A DNA stretch of 64,000 bases from NCBI RefSeq assembly GCF_020283565.1, contig NC_060060.1, forward strand, positions 36,022,001 through 36,086,000. Direction: 5' to 3'. Shown here one piece after another: positions 10,580-21,300 of the stretch. Position 1 is the first letter of the stretch; every line of letters begins with the position of its first letter. The notes below the pieces were generated by a model. It made no database searches, was not told the DNA's origin, and worked only from the letters and a program-made list of their open reading frames with translations. The stretch comes from Trifolium pratense (Eukaryota; Streptophyta; Magnoliopsida; Fabales; Fabaceae). Made by a program: the position numbers and the translations under genes.

Positions 10580-10703
10580 ACGGAACCGTGTGATAAACAC
10601 AAAGCGAACTATTCTTTCGCCTTTTACTAAAGAATACCGTGTGTTTGTCACTAAAAGCGGTATACGCTTATTTTTGAATGAGTTCTTTCTCAGGAGAGCT
10701 CTG
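10580..10703 (+). ncRNA. U5: U5 spliceosomal snRNA, copy 4
   Basis: The loop, upper stem, lower stem (GTGATAAACAC/GTGTTTGTCAC) and Sm site are intact. 3' box at 10704-10717. The terminal stem-loop is diverged (GAGTTCTTTC-TCAG-GAGAGCTC), still mostly paired but with extra G-U pairs. Together with the altered USE this suggests relaxed selection, so the copy may be weakly expressed or becoming a pseudogene. A partial second copy of the terminal stem sequence (AGAGCTCTGCAACAATGATC) follows at 10740-10760. Confidence 0.88.
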
Positions 10704-11491
10704 CAATTTTAGTTCAATATTGTTTAGATATTTATCGTTAGAGCTCTGCAACAATGATCAACATGCTTAGCAAGAGTTCTCTTTTTAGCTCTGCTACAAG
10801 GATCAACATGTTCAGCAGCATGTTATTTAAAAAGCTTTCTTGCTAGAGGAAGTCAGTTAACAAAACTTTATTGAATAAAATTTCTACTTTTAGAGTAAAT
10901 GATGAACCAGATTATTTGGGTGAATCTGCATATACACATGTAATGAGTGGAAAATCTAAAGAGATGTGGTGTTTTGTTGAAACTGAAAAATGGAAGTTGG
11001 AATGCTCAAGGAAGTAAAGAGGATATTGGAGATTAAGATTAATGACAAGCTTGAAGCTTTTTTTTATAATAAACAAATATTAGTTGTTAATTTGTTGCTA
11101 GTTGTCACATATAATTGGTAAGTTTATCTGATTCTGTGTAGAGATTAAGCGGCACAGCAAGAAATATTTCCAGATATATATGACCACAGAAAGTGCAAGA
11201 CTGCATGCATAACTTAGGAAAAAGGTATGGTTGTAGAGTAACTTCACTCTCCAGTCAGTCTCAATCAAATCACAGTGCGGGGAAGTAAAGGCAGTGGTAT
11301 AACACAAAAAGCTATACAATATTTTCTCTCATAGGTACAAGCAATGGTTGGAGAGAGAAAAAAAAAAGAAAGGCATATGACCTAAAGTAGACGTTAACGT
11401 GTGAGTGATGACTTGCTACCTAATCCTAACCTCAATTGTTCCGTAAGGGACGCGAACTACTATAAGAACCCATGTACAAATGAATCAATGT

Positions 11492-11894
11492 TTAGCAAAA
11501 CAGGCGATTAAAAATATCCGGTTTAATCTTCTGAAGCAATGAGATTCCACCAACATGCTTTGCCAACTCCCCAGTGACACGGTCCATATAAAGCGAGTAT
11601 AGTCCATTTCTGCTTTCCAGAAGTTCTAATGCTTTTCTTGCCTGAATAATTGACATCATCCAATCTTCAAGTAGCACTGTAATGTCATGGTTACCACTTA
11701 GTTTAAGTTGTTAAACTTGGTTCATCGTCATCAGACAATTAACACATAATATTTTGTTGGCAAGACAAATTGAAGGAAAATTTAATAGCTAAGAAATTAA
11801 AATGTTGACTGTCATCCTTTTATTTGTTATGAGTCAAAGAAACCAAGGCTTGAGACAGCGGGAAATTAATAAAGTTGATTAAGAATTTATGTAA

Positions 11895-11943
<49 letters not shown>

Positions 11944-14900
11944 TTAATAATAATAATAATAATTGGGGGGAAGTATGATTCATACTGGTGTCAAAATCTT
12001 CAGCTTTTGACCACTCTAGTAAGTAATCTGCGACCAAGAACTCAATTAGCTGGATCCTGACACCCAAAAATAAAAATAAGATAGATTGTCTTTGAAAACA
12101 TTGCTCGTTTGGCCAAAGCCAATATAGAGTAATCCATTGTGAATCTGTGATATTAAAATTTGGAGATCATACTTATGGGCATTTGTAAAGAACTTACATA
12201 ATGAACATACATTCGTGCATGTCAGGAAAAGTATCATCAAAAGGATCGGAGAAAAGCAAACGTTCTGCGAGCACCAAAATTTTTTGACAAACGGAAAGTA
12301 TAGCCCGTTGGCCAATATAGGGCTCACTTCCAAGTTTACGGACCAAATGCTGAATACAGAACTGTGCACTGGTGTCACTGTGTTGAGACCCTAGAAGATA
12401 CAATTTTGGAAAAGAAAGGGAACAAAAAGACCATAAAGTAATTAGAATAAATACAAATTTTGTCAAAGAAAAATAAGAAATGAAAATAATATTTAATGCT
12501 TAAGCTACAGAATAAAGGTCAGAAACGCGACACTTCTACATTCGTTTTTAAGGTCTTATACTACACATTATTACGCTAACAATGTAAGTAAAAATCATAT
12601 ATTAGTCATCAAGATCAAACTAGTAATACCATTTTCTGACAAGTATGAGCACATCTTCATAGTCAAACGTGTAACTAGGCTGTTGATAATTCGTTCAACA
12701 AGTTCCAGGTTCCTCCCCGTAGACAGAAGATTCTTCAGCGAAACTTCAGAAAAGATATACAACAATTTTCAATATGGATGACAAAAAATATGGCTGTGGA
12801 TTTCATGAGTAATTCATATGTCAGTGATCCATAATAAGAGCATAAAAATCAAAGGACAACAAAGTAGAGTTCAAGAAGTAGAACTTGATGTTAATCACTC
12901 GTAAATTATCACTTCAAGGGAGAAATGGGGAGAGTTAGGAACCTGTATTACGTTTACCTTGTATTGCTTATAAGCCCACAGCCATAAATAATTCATAACT
13001 AACTGACCAGAGGTAGCAGCTGTATTGGCAGGAGCACCGGATGTGCAACGAGAATAGTTCCCCTTCCCCTATCCCTCACCTCACCACTAGGACACCACTC
13101 CACTGAGTTTACAGGGTGGACATGGGTCTTACTAAATCATTAACTTATTCAACACAAAAGATAATTTCACACAGGGATTTTTTGCAGCAGATCAATTGTA
13201 CACCCAATGGCTACATGGGTAAGCAACTCTAAAATTACTAAGGCCGCTCATATCACAATGCATAAGTACATGCAGGGATTTATGCAGGTTAAGTACATGC
13301 ATGGATGGAACAAAGTCATTACAAATTAAAACATACTTTTAATAAGCACTTCTAGATATTGTTCTCCATTTTCTATATAGATTTTTAGATTTTATAGATT
13401 TTTTAATAAGCACTTTTAGATTTTTACTTAGAAATTCTAAGTAGTTCTAGATTTATCTAATTTCAAATTATTAACATGGTCTTCAATTAGTGAAAGAGCG
13501 GCATACCAAATTTAAAAGTGTACATCATGATGTGCCAGATTTCGAACTTAGAAGGCATATGATTTCAAACATTTAATTTGAAAGAAAAAGGAGAGTAGGA
13601 AAAGCACTTCAATTGGTGAAGAGAGCAGAATACCCAATATAAAGTCAACGGATTGGTGTGCCAAGTTTGCAAACTTTGAATCATCAACCTGCAAAATACA
13701 GTGAATAACCATATGAAATACAATTAAAAAATTAGCACATCAAAAACATATGTTCGCATTCTATGTAATACTACCAAATGTATTATTTGAATATCAAATT
13801 GGTTAAAGGAAAATGCTAAAAAGTAGTGAAGCACACTGACAGATGATACAGTCTCACACAGCTCCACAAGAAAATCAACAGAGGCCTTAAGCTGCTCTGT
13901 TTCATCCTCCTCAGCTAAACCTACGATTTTAGTTTCAAATAGAAAACAGATTTAGTGCAACATTAGCTTTTAAATTCCTAAAAATGGTAAACAGATTTGG
14001 TGCAAACTACATTCGTTTTTAAATTCCTAAAAATGGTAAAGAGACATTTTGATATCTAAAGATGCGAGACGATGTCACTGTGTCTTTGAAAGTATCCAAA
14101 TTACAAAAACATCACGCAGTCAGTATCTTCTGTTAGTAGTTTTATGGACTAAACAACTAACATAAGACACATTTGATGATCAAATCAAACTAACTAACAA
14201 AAACACATTTGAAGATCAAAATGATGAATAATGACACAATCAAATATATTTTTTGTAATTTTGGCAAATTCAAGGACTTTAGCCACAATGCCAAATACAT
14301 TCAAGGACCAAATTGATTGTTCGCTATTCCGAAAAGTATCATAACGTGACATGCATAAAGCTTAACCTTAATCTAAAAAGAAAACCATCATTCTAGTAAC
14401 AAATTATGAAATATCTAAAATTCAGTTACAGTATGAGTGTATAACTGAAAATGCTATTATCAAGTAAGTACCTAAAGAAATCCGTTGTTGACTTGAAGAA
14501 GATGAAGAACCAATTCTTCTCCTCCTTTCCTTAAATCGCACTGCAAGCAAATTTTGAACATCAATTAGCAATTCAAAAGCGCAATACCACAACTAACAAT
14601 AATAAGAACATAATGATTATGAATCCTGATGATAAATTGATAATGATACCTTGTCTAAGAAATCTTCGACGAAGGACATCATTGAATCTGTTATTAGAAG
14701 AATCATTTCCATCACGCTTAGGACTTAATTGACCTAAATTATCGAAGAAATAGCACTTGCAAGAAGCATTCTCAGGAAATAGATCACAATGTGAAGCATC
14801 TGAATCCAAAACAAAACAAAAAACTCAGAATCATATCACAATTGCACTTGAATATGCGTTTATATATAAGAAAGAAAATCAGCGACGAACCTTGAGTTTC

Positions 14901-15187
14901 TTTCAGATCTTCTCTGAGGCGTAGAATTTCTTGCTTCCTTTCCTTAGCCTGAGAATCAAAAAATGAAATCACGAGAAAACAAACACAAACACAAACACAT
15001 CGGATTCTGAAGAAAAGAAGGGAGAGTAGTTTCGAACCTTTCGCTTCCAACGGAGAAGAGCCTCCGATTGCGAAGGAGAAATCGCATTGGAGTTTTCTAT
15101 GAACTTAGATCGGAGAAGTGAAACCGCTACCGCTAGCTTTATAGATTCATCACTCGCAGCGGTATTTCTATTTCCAGCGTCTGCCAT
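11492..15187 (-). CDS. PRD2: PRD2 / MULTIPOLAR SPINDLE 1, meiotic recombination initiation protein
   Basis: Ten exons, all with GT-AG junctions and consistent phase: 15187-15038, 14948-14891, 14799-14650, 14540-14472, 13920-13841, 13688-13634, 12743-12630, 12390-12198, 12056-11986, 11676-11492. Total 1125 nt, 374 residues. The N terminus MADAGNRN leads into a helical region (LAVAVSLLRSKF) and a charged coiled-coil-like segment (RWKRKAKERKQEILRLREDL). A basic Ser-rich linker follows, then a helical C-terminal domain ending FNRLFC. I recognise the family from memory as plant PRD2/MPS1, needed for meiotic double-strand-break formation and bipolar spindles. Its neighbour eIFiso4G1 is also its neighbour in Arabidopsis, which supports the call. 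The last intron contains a long AAT microsatellite. Confidence 0.82.
11895..11964 (+). repeat. AAT/TAA microsatellite in the last PRD2 intron
   Basis: About 20 copies of AAT, with small interruptions near 11941-11947, lie 22 bp from the exon 9 donor. The short hydrophobic ORFs here are only translations of the repeat. Confidence 0.95.
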
Positions 15188-15719
15188 TTCCTTCAGATTC
15201 GAAGTGAAAAGGGCGCGAAACCTAATTAAAGCGACTGCGATTGTATCTGAAACTGAGAACTTATATACCAACTCAATTCATGCTTTCAGTTTTATAAGTT
15301 AATCCATAAATTACAATTATTATTTTATTTTTTTTGACAAAACTCAAATGTATTTATAATCCTTACTTGACTTGCAAATACTATCACTTTCCTATCTTTA
15401 ATTTTTTCTCTTAATATTGTGTCCGCGAAACAATCAGAGTGAGATAGGGAGACTAATATGAAATCGTTTTTATCCAACTTGTCAGTCTATTGTGTGTTTT
15501 TGTTACTCGATCATGGGAAGGGATTCTCTCCCGTACCGGATAATATTCAGTGAAATCTCCACCTTTGATTAATTTTTTAATAATTAAAATTTTGTGGGTC
15601 ATAGGGGAATGAATAGGTGTGATTGCACAGGGAGAAAATGTGACTGGAGACAACCTCAACCTCCACCCCTCGATATAACATCCATTAGATTGAGCATCCA
15701 CATGTAATAATCCTAGCCA
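15188..15719. other. PRD2 5' flank, no gene seen
   Basis: 15188-15300 is probably the PRD2 promoter and 5' UTR. I see no other coding or RNA signal here. Confidence 0.5.
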
Positions 15720-16710
15720 ATCTCAACTCACACACTCACACCTAATCTCACACCCCCCAAATTTCTCACGTACCCCCCAAATTACTCGCGCACCCCCAAA
15801 TTACTCGCGCACCCCCCCCCCCAAATTTCTCATGCACCCCCCAATTTCTAGCGCACCCCCAAATTTCTAGCGCACCCCCCAAAATTTTTCACGCACCCCC
15901 AGATGACTTGTGCGCCCAATTTTTTTTTAACCCCCCATATTTCAAGCCTAAACCATTTTGCTGTGGGAATGGTTTCAAAAATATACACTCCAAAACCATT
16001 AAGTGCATAAGATGGTTTTGAAGTACAACCTATAATTAGAATCATAATTATTTTTTTTTGGTACAATTATAATCATTATTTAAAACCAGTTAAATGGTTT
16101 CAGATAGTTATACACTAAAACCATTTGTATTGTAAAATGGTTTTATGTGTGTTTTTATGGTTTCAAAAATTCTGAAAACCATTATGCTGGTTAAATGGTT
16201 TCAGATAGTTATACACTGAAACCATTTGTATTGTAAAATGGTTTTATGTGTGTTTTTATGGTTTTAAAAATTCTGGAAACCATTATGTTGGTTAAATGGT
16301 TTCAGATAGTTATACACTGAAACCATTTGTATTGTAAAATGGTTTTATGTGTGTTTATATGGTTTTAAAAATTCTGGAAACCATTATGTTGGTTAAATGG
16401 TTTCAAATCACAATTATTGTTTGTATTCTAATTATAGGGTTGTACTCTAAAACCATCTTATACACTTAATGGTTTTGGAGTGCATATCTCTGAAACCATT
16501 CCCACAACAAAATGGTTTAGGCTAGAAATGTGAAGGGGACCAAAAAAATAAAATTGGGGGGCAAAAGTCATATTGGGGGTGCATGAGAAATTTGGGGGTG
16601 CATGAGAAATTTGGGGGTGCACAAGTAATTTGGGGGGTGCATGAGTAATTTGGGGGGTGCACAAGTAATTTGGGGGGTGCACTAAGTAACTTATGCATGG
16701 TGCATAAGGA
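15720..16710. mobile_element. Foldback element with minisatellite arms
   Basis: The left arm (15745-15925) repeats a roughly 20-bp C-rich unit (CACCCCCCAAATTACTCGCG-like). The right arm (16550-16685) carries the same unit in reverse complement (TTTGGGGGTGCATGAGAAA-like). Inside these, 15950-16070 is mirrored by 16408-16530 as a second inverted pair, enclosing the 101-bp tandem repeat at 16088-16400. The right end (16683-16730) shares a TTATGCAT/ATGCATAA-rich terminus with the MITE at 57657-57998. No transposase frame is visible. The proline-rich ORFs on the minus strand are translations of the minisatellite. Confidence 0.7.
16088..16400. repeat. 101-bp tandem repeat, about 3.1 copies
   Basis: TAAATGGTTTCAGATAG starts at 16091, 16192 and 16293, and a partial fourth copy starts at 16394. 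The exact 101-bp spacing and high identity suggest recent expansion. Each unit also contains short inverted AAACCATTT/AAATGGTTT motifs. Confidence 0.9.
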
Positions 16711-16739
16711 TAGCTTATGTATAATAACCAATCTCACTC

Positions 16740-18394
16740 TATCGTATTGTCATATTGAATAGTATATCACTGTATTGATGAACAATATGTTTGTCAAAAA
16801 CTAAATTAAACCTATATTTAACTAAAATAAAATAAAAGTTGTAGCATCAGTCGACCTCATCGTAACTTATTCATATAAAATGATGAACAAGGGGTCGTCT
16901 GAAAAAACACATACCATGAGTGAAATTTAGAGTTTAGAAACAGAAATGGGAGTGAACACAAATTACTTTTGGCACATACGAATTAATTTGTCTATTTAAC
17001 TATTTTCTTAATTGGTTATCACGTTCATTAGAAAAAGACGTGTGCAGAAATATAAGTTACGGTATTAAAATATGAACTTAAGTGGTCCAATTTAATTTCA
17101 TTTGTTGTTGGATTCCCTCTAAAATAGTATGATTGAGTCAAACTTTACCACCTTTATTTGTCGTTGGAATGATATGCAACAATTAGTTGAATATCATCTT
17201 TGGGCAAAAGATTTAGTGGCTTTGATAATACATAGGTTTATACCATCATTGATTTTCAATTGCACACAAGTATAGATTCCAATCACTAGGAGTTCAAATC
17301 CAATAGAATAGTACAAATTTTACGGGTCACTGATATCGGGGGAAACAAGCAAAGATGGTTCGTGAAGATCAATTTTGCAAAGCAAACATGGAGGTTTTGG
17401 TGTGTGGTGGGAGGAGGAGCATATGATTGAGATGGAGATGAGAAAAGATCCAAATATCAGAAACGATGTTACTTGTTCCAACTCCATGCTTCTAGTTATT
17501 ATTGGTGGGTGATTTGGTTAGCTTAGCTATCTTGTAATTTGGTTTGTAACACAACCAAAAGCTTCCAACAGATAAACACACAATGGACATTCAGATTATC
17601 CAAGGTAGACCAGAAACGCATTGGGATGTTGGGATGCAACAATAAAGTTGGAATAAGTGGGTATATAGATGGAATAATTATCAAATTTCTCACTCTTTTT
17701 GACCTAGACAAAGTGATAGACACTGAAACTCGCACATAGAACAGTAAGATCTCGGGTTCAAACCTGCCTAACAATATCAGATTTTGCACCTTATAACTTA
17801 CCTTCTTGATATTGCATTTCTTTTCATTCAGAAATTATGAATAATGATAACTGGCAATTCCTGTCATTATTAGAATTTAGGATTGGGGAAGTTCATCGTA
17901 TATACAGGAATGAAAATAATCAAACCATAAATTAGATATGCACACAAACAAGACAACAAGACAGAAATCTAAATCACCAAAAGAAAAACTAGCAGAAATA
18001 ACGACAATAACATTTATGAACCGGCCAGTTTAACAATTACTCTGTCAAGAAAAAATGGCAACTAATGAAATACAAAAACATTTGGACCCCCTAAGGGATG
18101 GGCCACTATCCTGGAGAAACTTGGCATATGATTTAGCCAACTGGAAAACAAAATCCTTAGCTTTATGGTTTAACTTTTCCCTCAATAAACAACTCTACGA
18201 CATCAAAACCAAAAAAAAAAATTATACAACTGATGAAAATACCTGAATCTGGAAGCTCCACTTTAAAATCATACTGTAATACAAAGTATCTATAACTCAA
18301 AGTGAGCATAAAAGGGGAGGGAATTTGAAAGTGGTGAAACAAGGCTTCATCCAGTAACAGATATCAGTACTCTCGCGCAGTGTCTTTTGATTCT
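16740..18394. other. Intergenic region and eIFiso4G 3' UTR
   Basis: No gene is supported. 17740-17780 contains a GGTTCAAACC box-B-like motif (GATCTCGGGTTCAAACCTGCC) that could be the remnant of a tRNA-derived SINE. The stretch just left of 18395 (~18250-18394) is probably the eIFiso4G 3' UTR. Confidence 0.4.
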
Positions 18395-21300
18395 TCATTC
18401 GAACAGAGACTGGCAGGCCTCAATATCAGATGCTTGTGAATCCAACACAGCTTGCCCGGTTGACTGCACTGCAGAGTTGAATATTGCTTTCTGGAAGTAG
18501 TCATCACCCACCTTCTTAAGAATCTCTCTCACCACCTTAAAGTCTAAACCCCCAGCCGAAACTAGTTTCCCTATTATCTCACCAAAGTTACTTGGTGCTT
18601 TAGGTAAATCAATGCTAATATCATCAATCAGAGAAGCAAATAACAAACATCCAGTCCCTATGTCTCTAGCTGAGAGAATCTTCTTGGTAAACAGATACTC
18701 AATAAGTTTGGCAACAGGTTCAACACATGGTGGATTTTTTTCTAGTCCAAGGGAAATGGCTTCCTTGACAACCTCTGGGTAATAAGTTGGAGGAGCTTTT
18801 AGCTCCTCCACACACATCAATGCCTCGTCCAACATCCGAATATTGAAATATTCTTCCAGAAGAGAGACAGTTTTGCGGTGAAGATCATCAATATTCTTCA
18901 ATGCAGCTGAGTCCTGAGGCTTCTCAGGGGATACGGCAGAAACAGGTTTAACAGGGGAAGGGATTTGAGGTGCAGGCTCAGTACCTGAAGCAAAGTCTGA
19001 TGGACGAGCAGGAGTGCCACCTCCGTGCACCAGGGCACTATTCTTCCCACTTATGAGACCACTACTACCTTGAGGCAGTAACTTTGAGTTTAGAGCTGAT
19101 GGCTTGGAAAGGAAAGGAGACTGCCCACGTCCTCCAACTTGTGAGACGGACATGTCTCCTCTTGGCATAGATCTAGTTCTAGGCACCTCCCAGTTATCAT
19201 TATCAATACCCGGCATCCCAGGCATCTTCCTGGTACCCGGCATCCCAGGCATTAAACCTCCTGTACCAGGTCGGGTAATGGGAAAGCCCCCAACAGCCGC
19301 ATTACCTTGAACACCAGAAACACGGTTGTTTCTCATACCTGCAGTGGCACCTGGACGCAACCCAAGATTATTTTCTGCCTCCTTATGGATTTCACTGATG
19401 GTTTTGGCCTTAACCTAGATACAGATAGAGTAAAACATTAATACTTCAGATAAAAAAAATGAAAATTCAACATTTGAATTTTGAGACATAACGTATCTGC
19501 AGAACAATAAACTTTGTAAGTTTACCTCTTCCCGTCTTGGAATCCAGTTACTAGCACGCAAATCTATGACATCACGAACCATGAATCTCATCCGCAGTAC
19601 AAGTTGAGGATTGGTGCTCAATTCTTTCAACCGTTTAAAGTACATATCATTTATACGTCGTGATTTTGGGCTTTCATCAAGCTGCTTGCCAATAGTGTTG
19701 AAAAAATGACATATGGCTTCAACATTTTCCTCAGCCGGACAGACCTTGCTGTCAGAAGGTCCCAAAAGCTCCTGTTCATAACATCAGTTAACCTAGCAGG
19801 TAAGTGAATACTTCCAAACCAACAATAAATTACATAACAGTCAAGTCATAAGTCCTGCTAGAACCTGAACAATGTGATGGACAATCTTTTCAGGAACCAT
19901 TTTTTGCTTCAGCAGCTCACCGATTAAACGAATATTTCCTAGGGTACGAATTTTGACAAGTCTTTCCTTGTCACGTCGCTCCGACTCCTGCTCAGGGGAA
20001 GTCATCTGCGCCAATTCTTCCCTCAGTTTACCAGCACCTTCAAAAGCTTCCTGGCAGTTATTCAAGAGTACTCTCTTAAAAGTTATTTCTTTCCCATCAG
20101 GTTCTTCAGATGGGAATGGAGGCAGCTTTTCATTAAGATCAGAACACAGCTGAGCATACATGGGGCAGAATGTTGGTTCTAGCACTGCCTTATCAAATAT
20201 CAATGAAATGACTCCCTGCAATTGCAAAGACAAGTCAGTTGAGAACAACTAACAAGGATGCAAAGAGAAATATATTTTCAAAAGAGGGGGAAAAGGAGGG
20301 TGGGGAACCTTCAATATATCAGCTGATGTAATTCCAGAATCGATCAACTGACCCTTCAGAAGATCAAATTTCTCAGGAGTCAACTTGTTTAGTATCCTGC
20401 ATTCAAGTAATTAACAGCATTTAGTATAGCAGTAGCACAAAAACAAAGTGTAAACAGCAGTTCAATAGTTTACAGGAATATATAAATAAAAATAAATAAT
20501 ATTGTCCAACTGGAGAATATTGACTTATACTAGTATCCTGCATTGAAGTAGTTAACAGCATGTAAGCATAGCAGTAGCAAGCCTAGCAATTCTGAAGGCT
20601 TGTACTAGAGTTACTTCAGTAAAGAAGCAAACCAAAAAAAAGTGTACACAGCAGTTCAAAAGTTTTACACGGAAAAAAAATGAATAAATAAATATTGTCC
20701 AACAAGTGAATATTGACTTGTAGTTATTTTGGTAATGGGATAAAGTGCAGTCCCCCAAACTGTTGTTTATAACAAGATCAAAGAGAACTACTAGCCATTA
20801 GGGTACATGAATGGAAGTTTCAGGACAAAACAAAGTCAAATGGAAATCAGTATCAAACTATCAACAGATAGTGAAGAATTAAAATTACCCTTTAACAGTC
20901 TTTAAGACACGATCCTTGTCAGACAGACTTCCCCTTCTAGCAGACCATGGTTGATCAGCCTTGACTAGAGTAGGCGCAGGTCCTCCCTGAATTAACGAGA
21001 CAAAGATTTGTAAAAAAGACAATAAACAATCCAATCCACTGTAATCTATGTGCAGACCATACAATGCCAACTATTTAAAAGGTTTTACTTCAAGGAAAAA
21101 TAAAACCTTGGTTTCTAAATGATGAGAGACTCAAACATCACCTAATAAAACAAAGAAAAAAAAATGCCATGTAGTTCTGCCAATGTTTATTACCCCTTGG
21201 TTCTGTTTATCTGGACGAATAGCCTGAATAGTATTGCCAGGTTCTCTGTCCTTGAGATTATCCCAAGACCTCTCATCTGCGTTTGCCTGAAGTTGGGGAG

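Larger units (their letters stand above)
7101..10720 (+). repeat. Tandem unit 2 of the U5 array (two U5 genes)
   Basis: It repeats the order of unit 1: module B (~7196-8200), D (~8200-8640), U5 copy 3, F-box 3'UTR module A (~9190-9315), B (~9310-9750), E (~9840-10460) and U5 copy 4. The offset between corresponding U5 genes is 3068 bp (copies 1 and 3) and 3616 bp (copies 2 and 4), so indels followed the duplication. The 60-100 codon ORFs here are not conserved in frame between units. Confidence 0.75.
9757..11240 (+). repeat. Left arm of a dispersed inverted duplication (partner 30955-31919)
   Basis: From about 9757 to 11240 this segment, including U5 copy 4, is found in reverse orientation at 30955-31919. 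The partner lacks the part matching ~9830-10210 and has a rearranged U5 3' end. Homology stops near GGTATGGTTGTAGAGTA (11224-11240). Confidence 0.75.

Noticed and set aside
11875..12067. Ile- or Leu-rich ORFs on both strands
   Set aside because: They are translations of the AAT microsatellite plus the edge of PRD2 exon 9.
15745..16685. CRISPR-like array
   Set aside because: The repeats are contiguous minisatellites without unique spacers, in a plant nuclear sequence.
16458..16737. Proline-rich minus-strand ORFs (71-74 codons)
   Set aside because: They are translations of the G-rich minisatellite arm of the foldback element.
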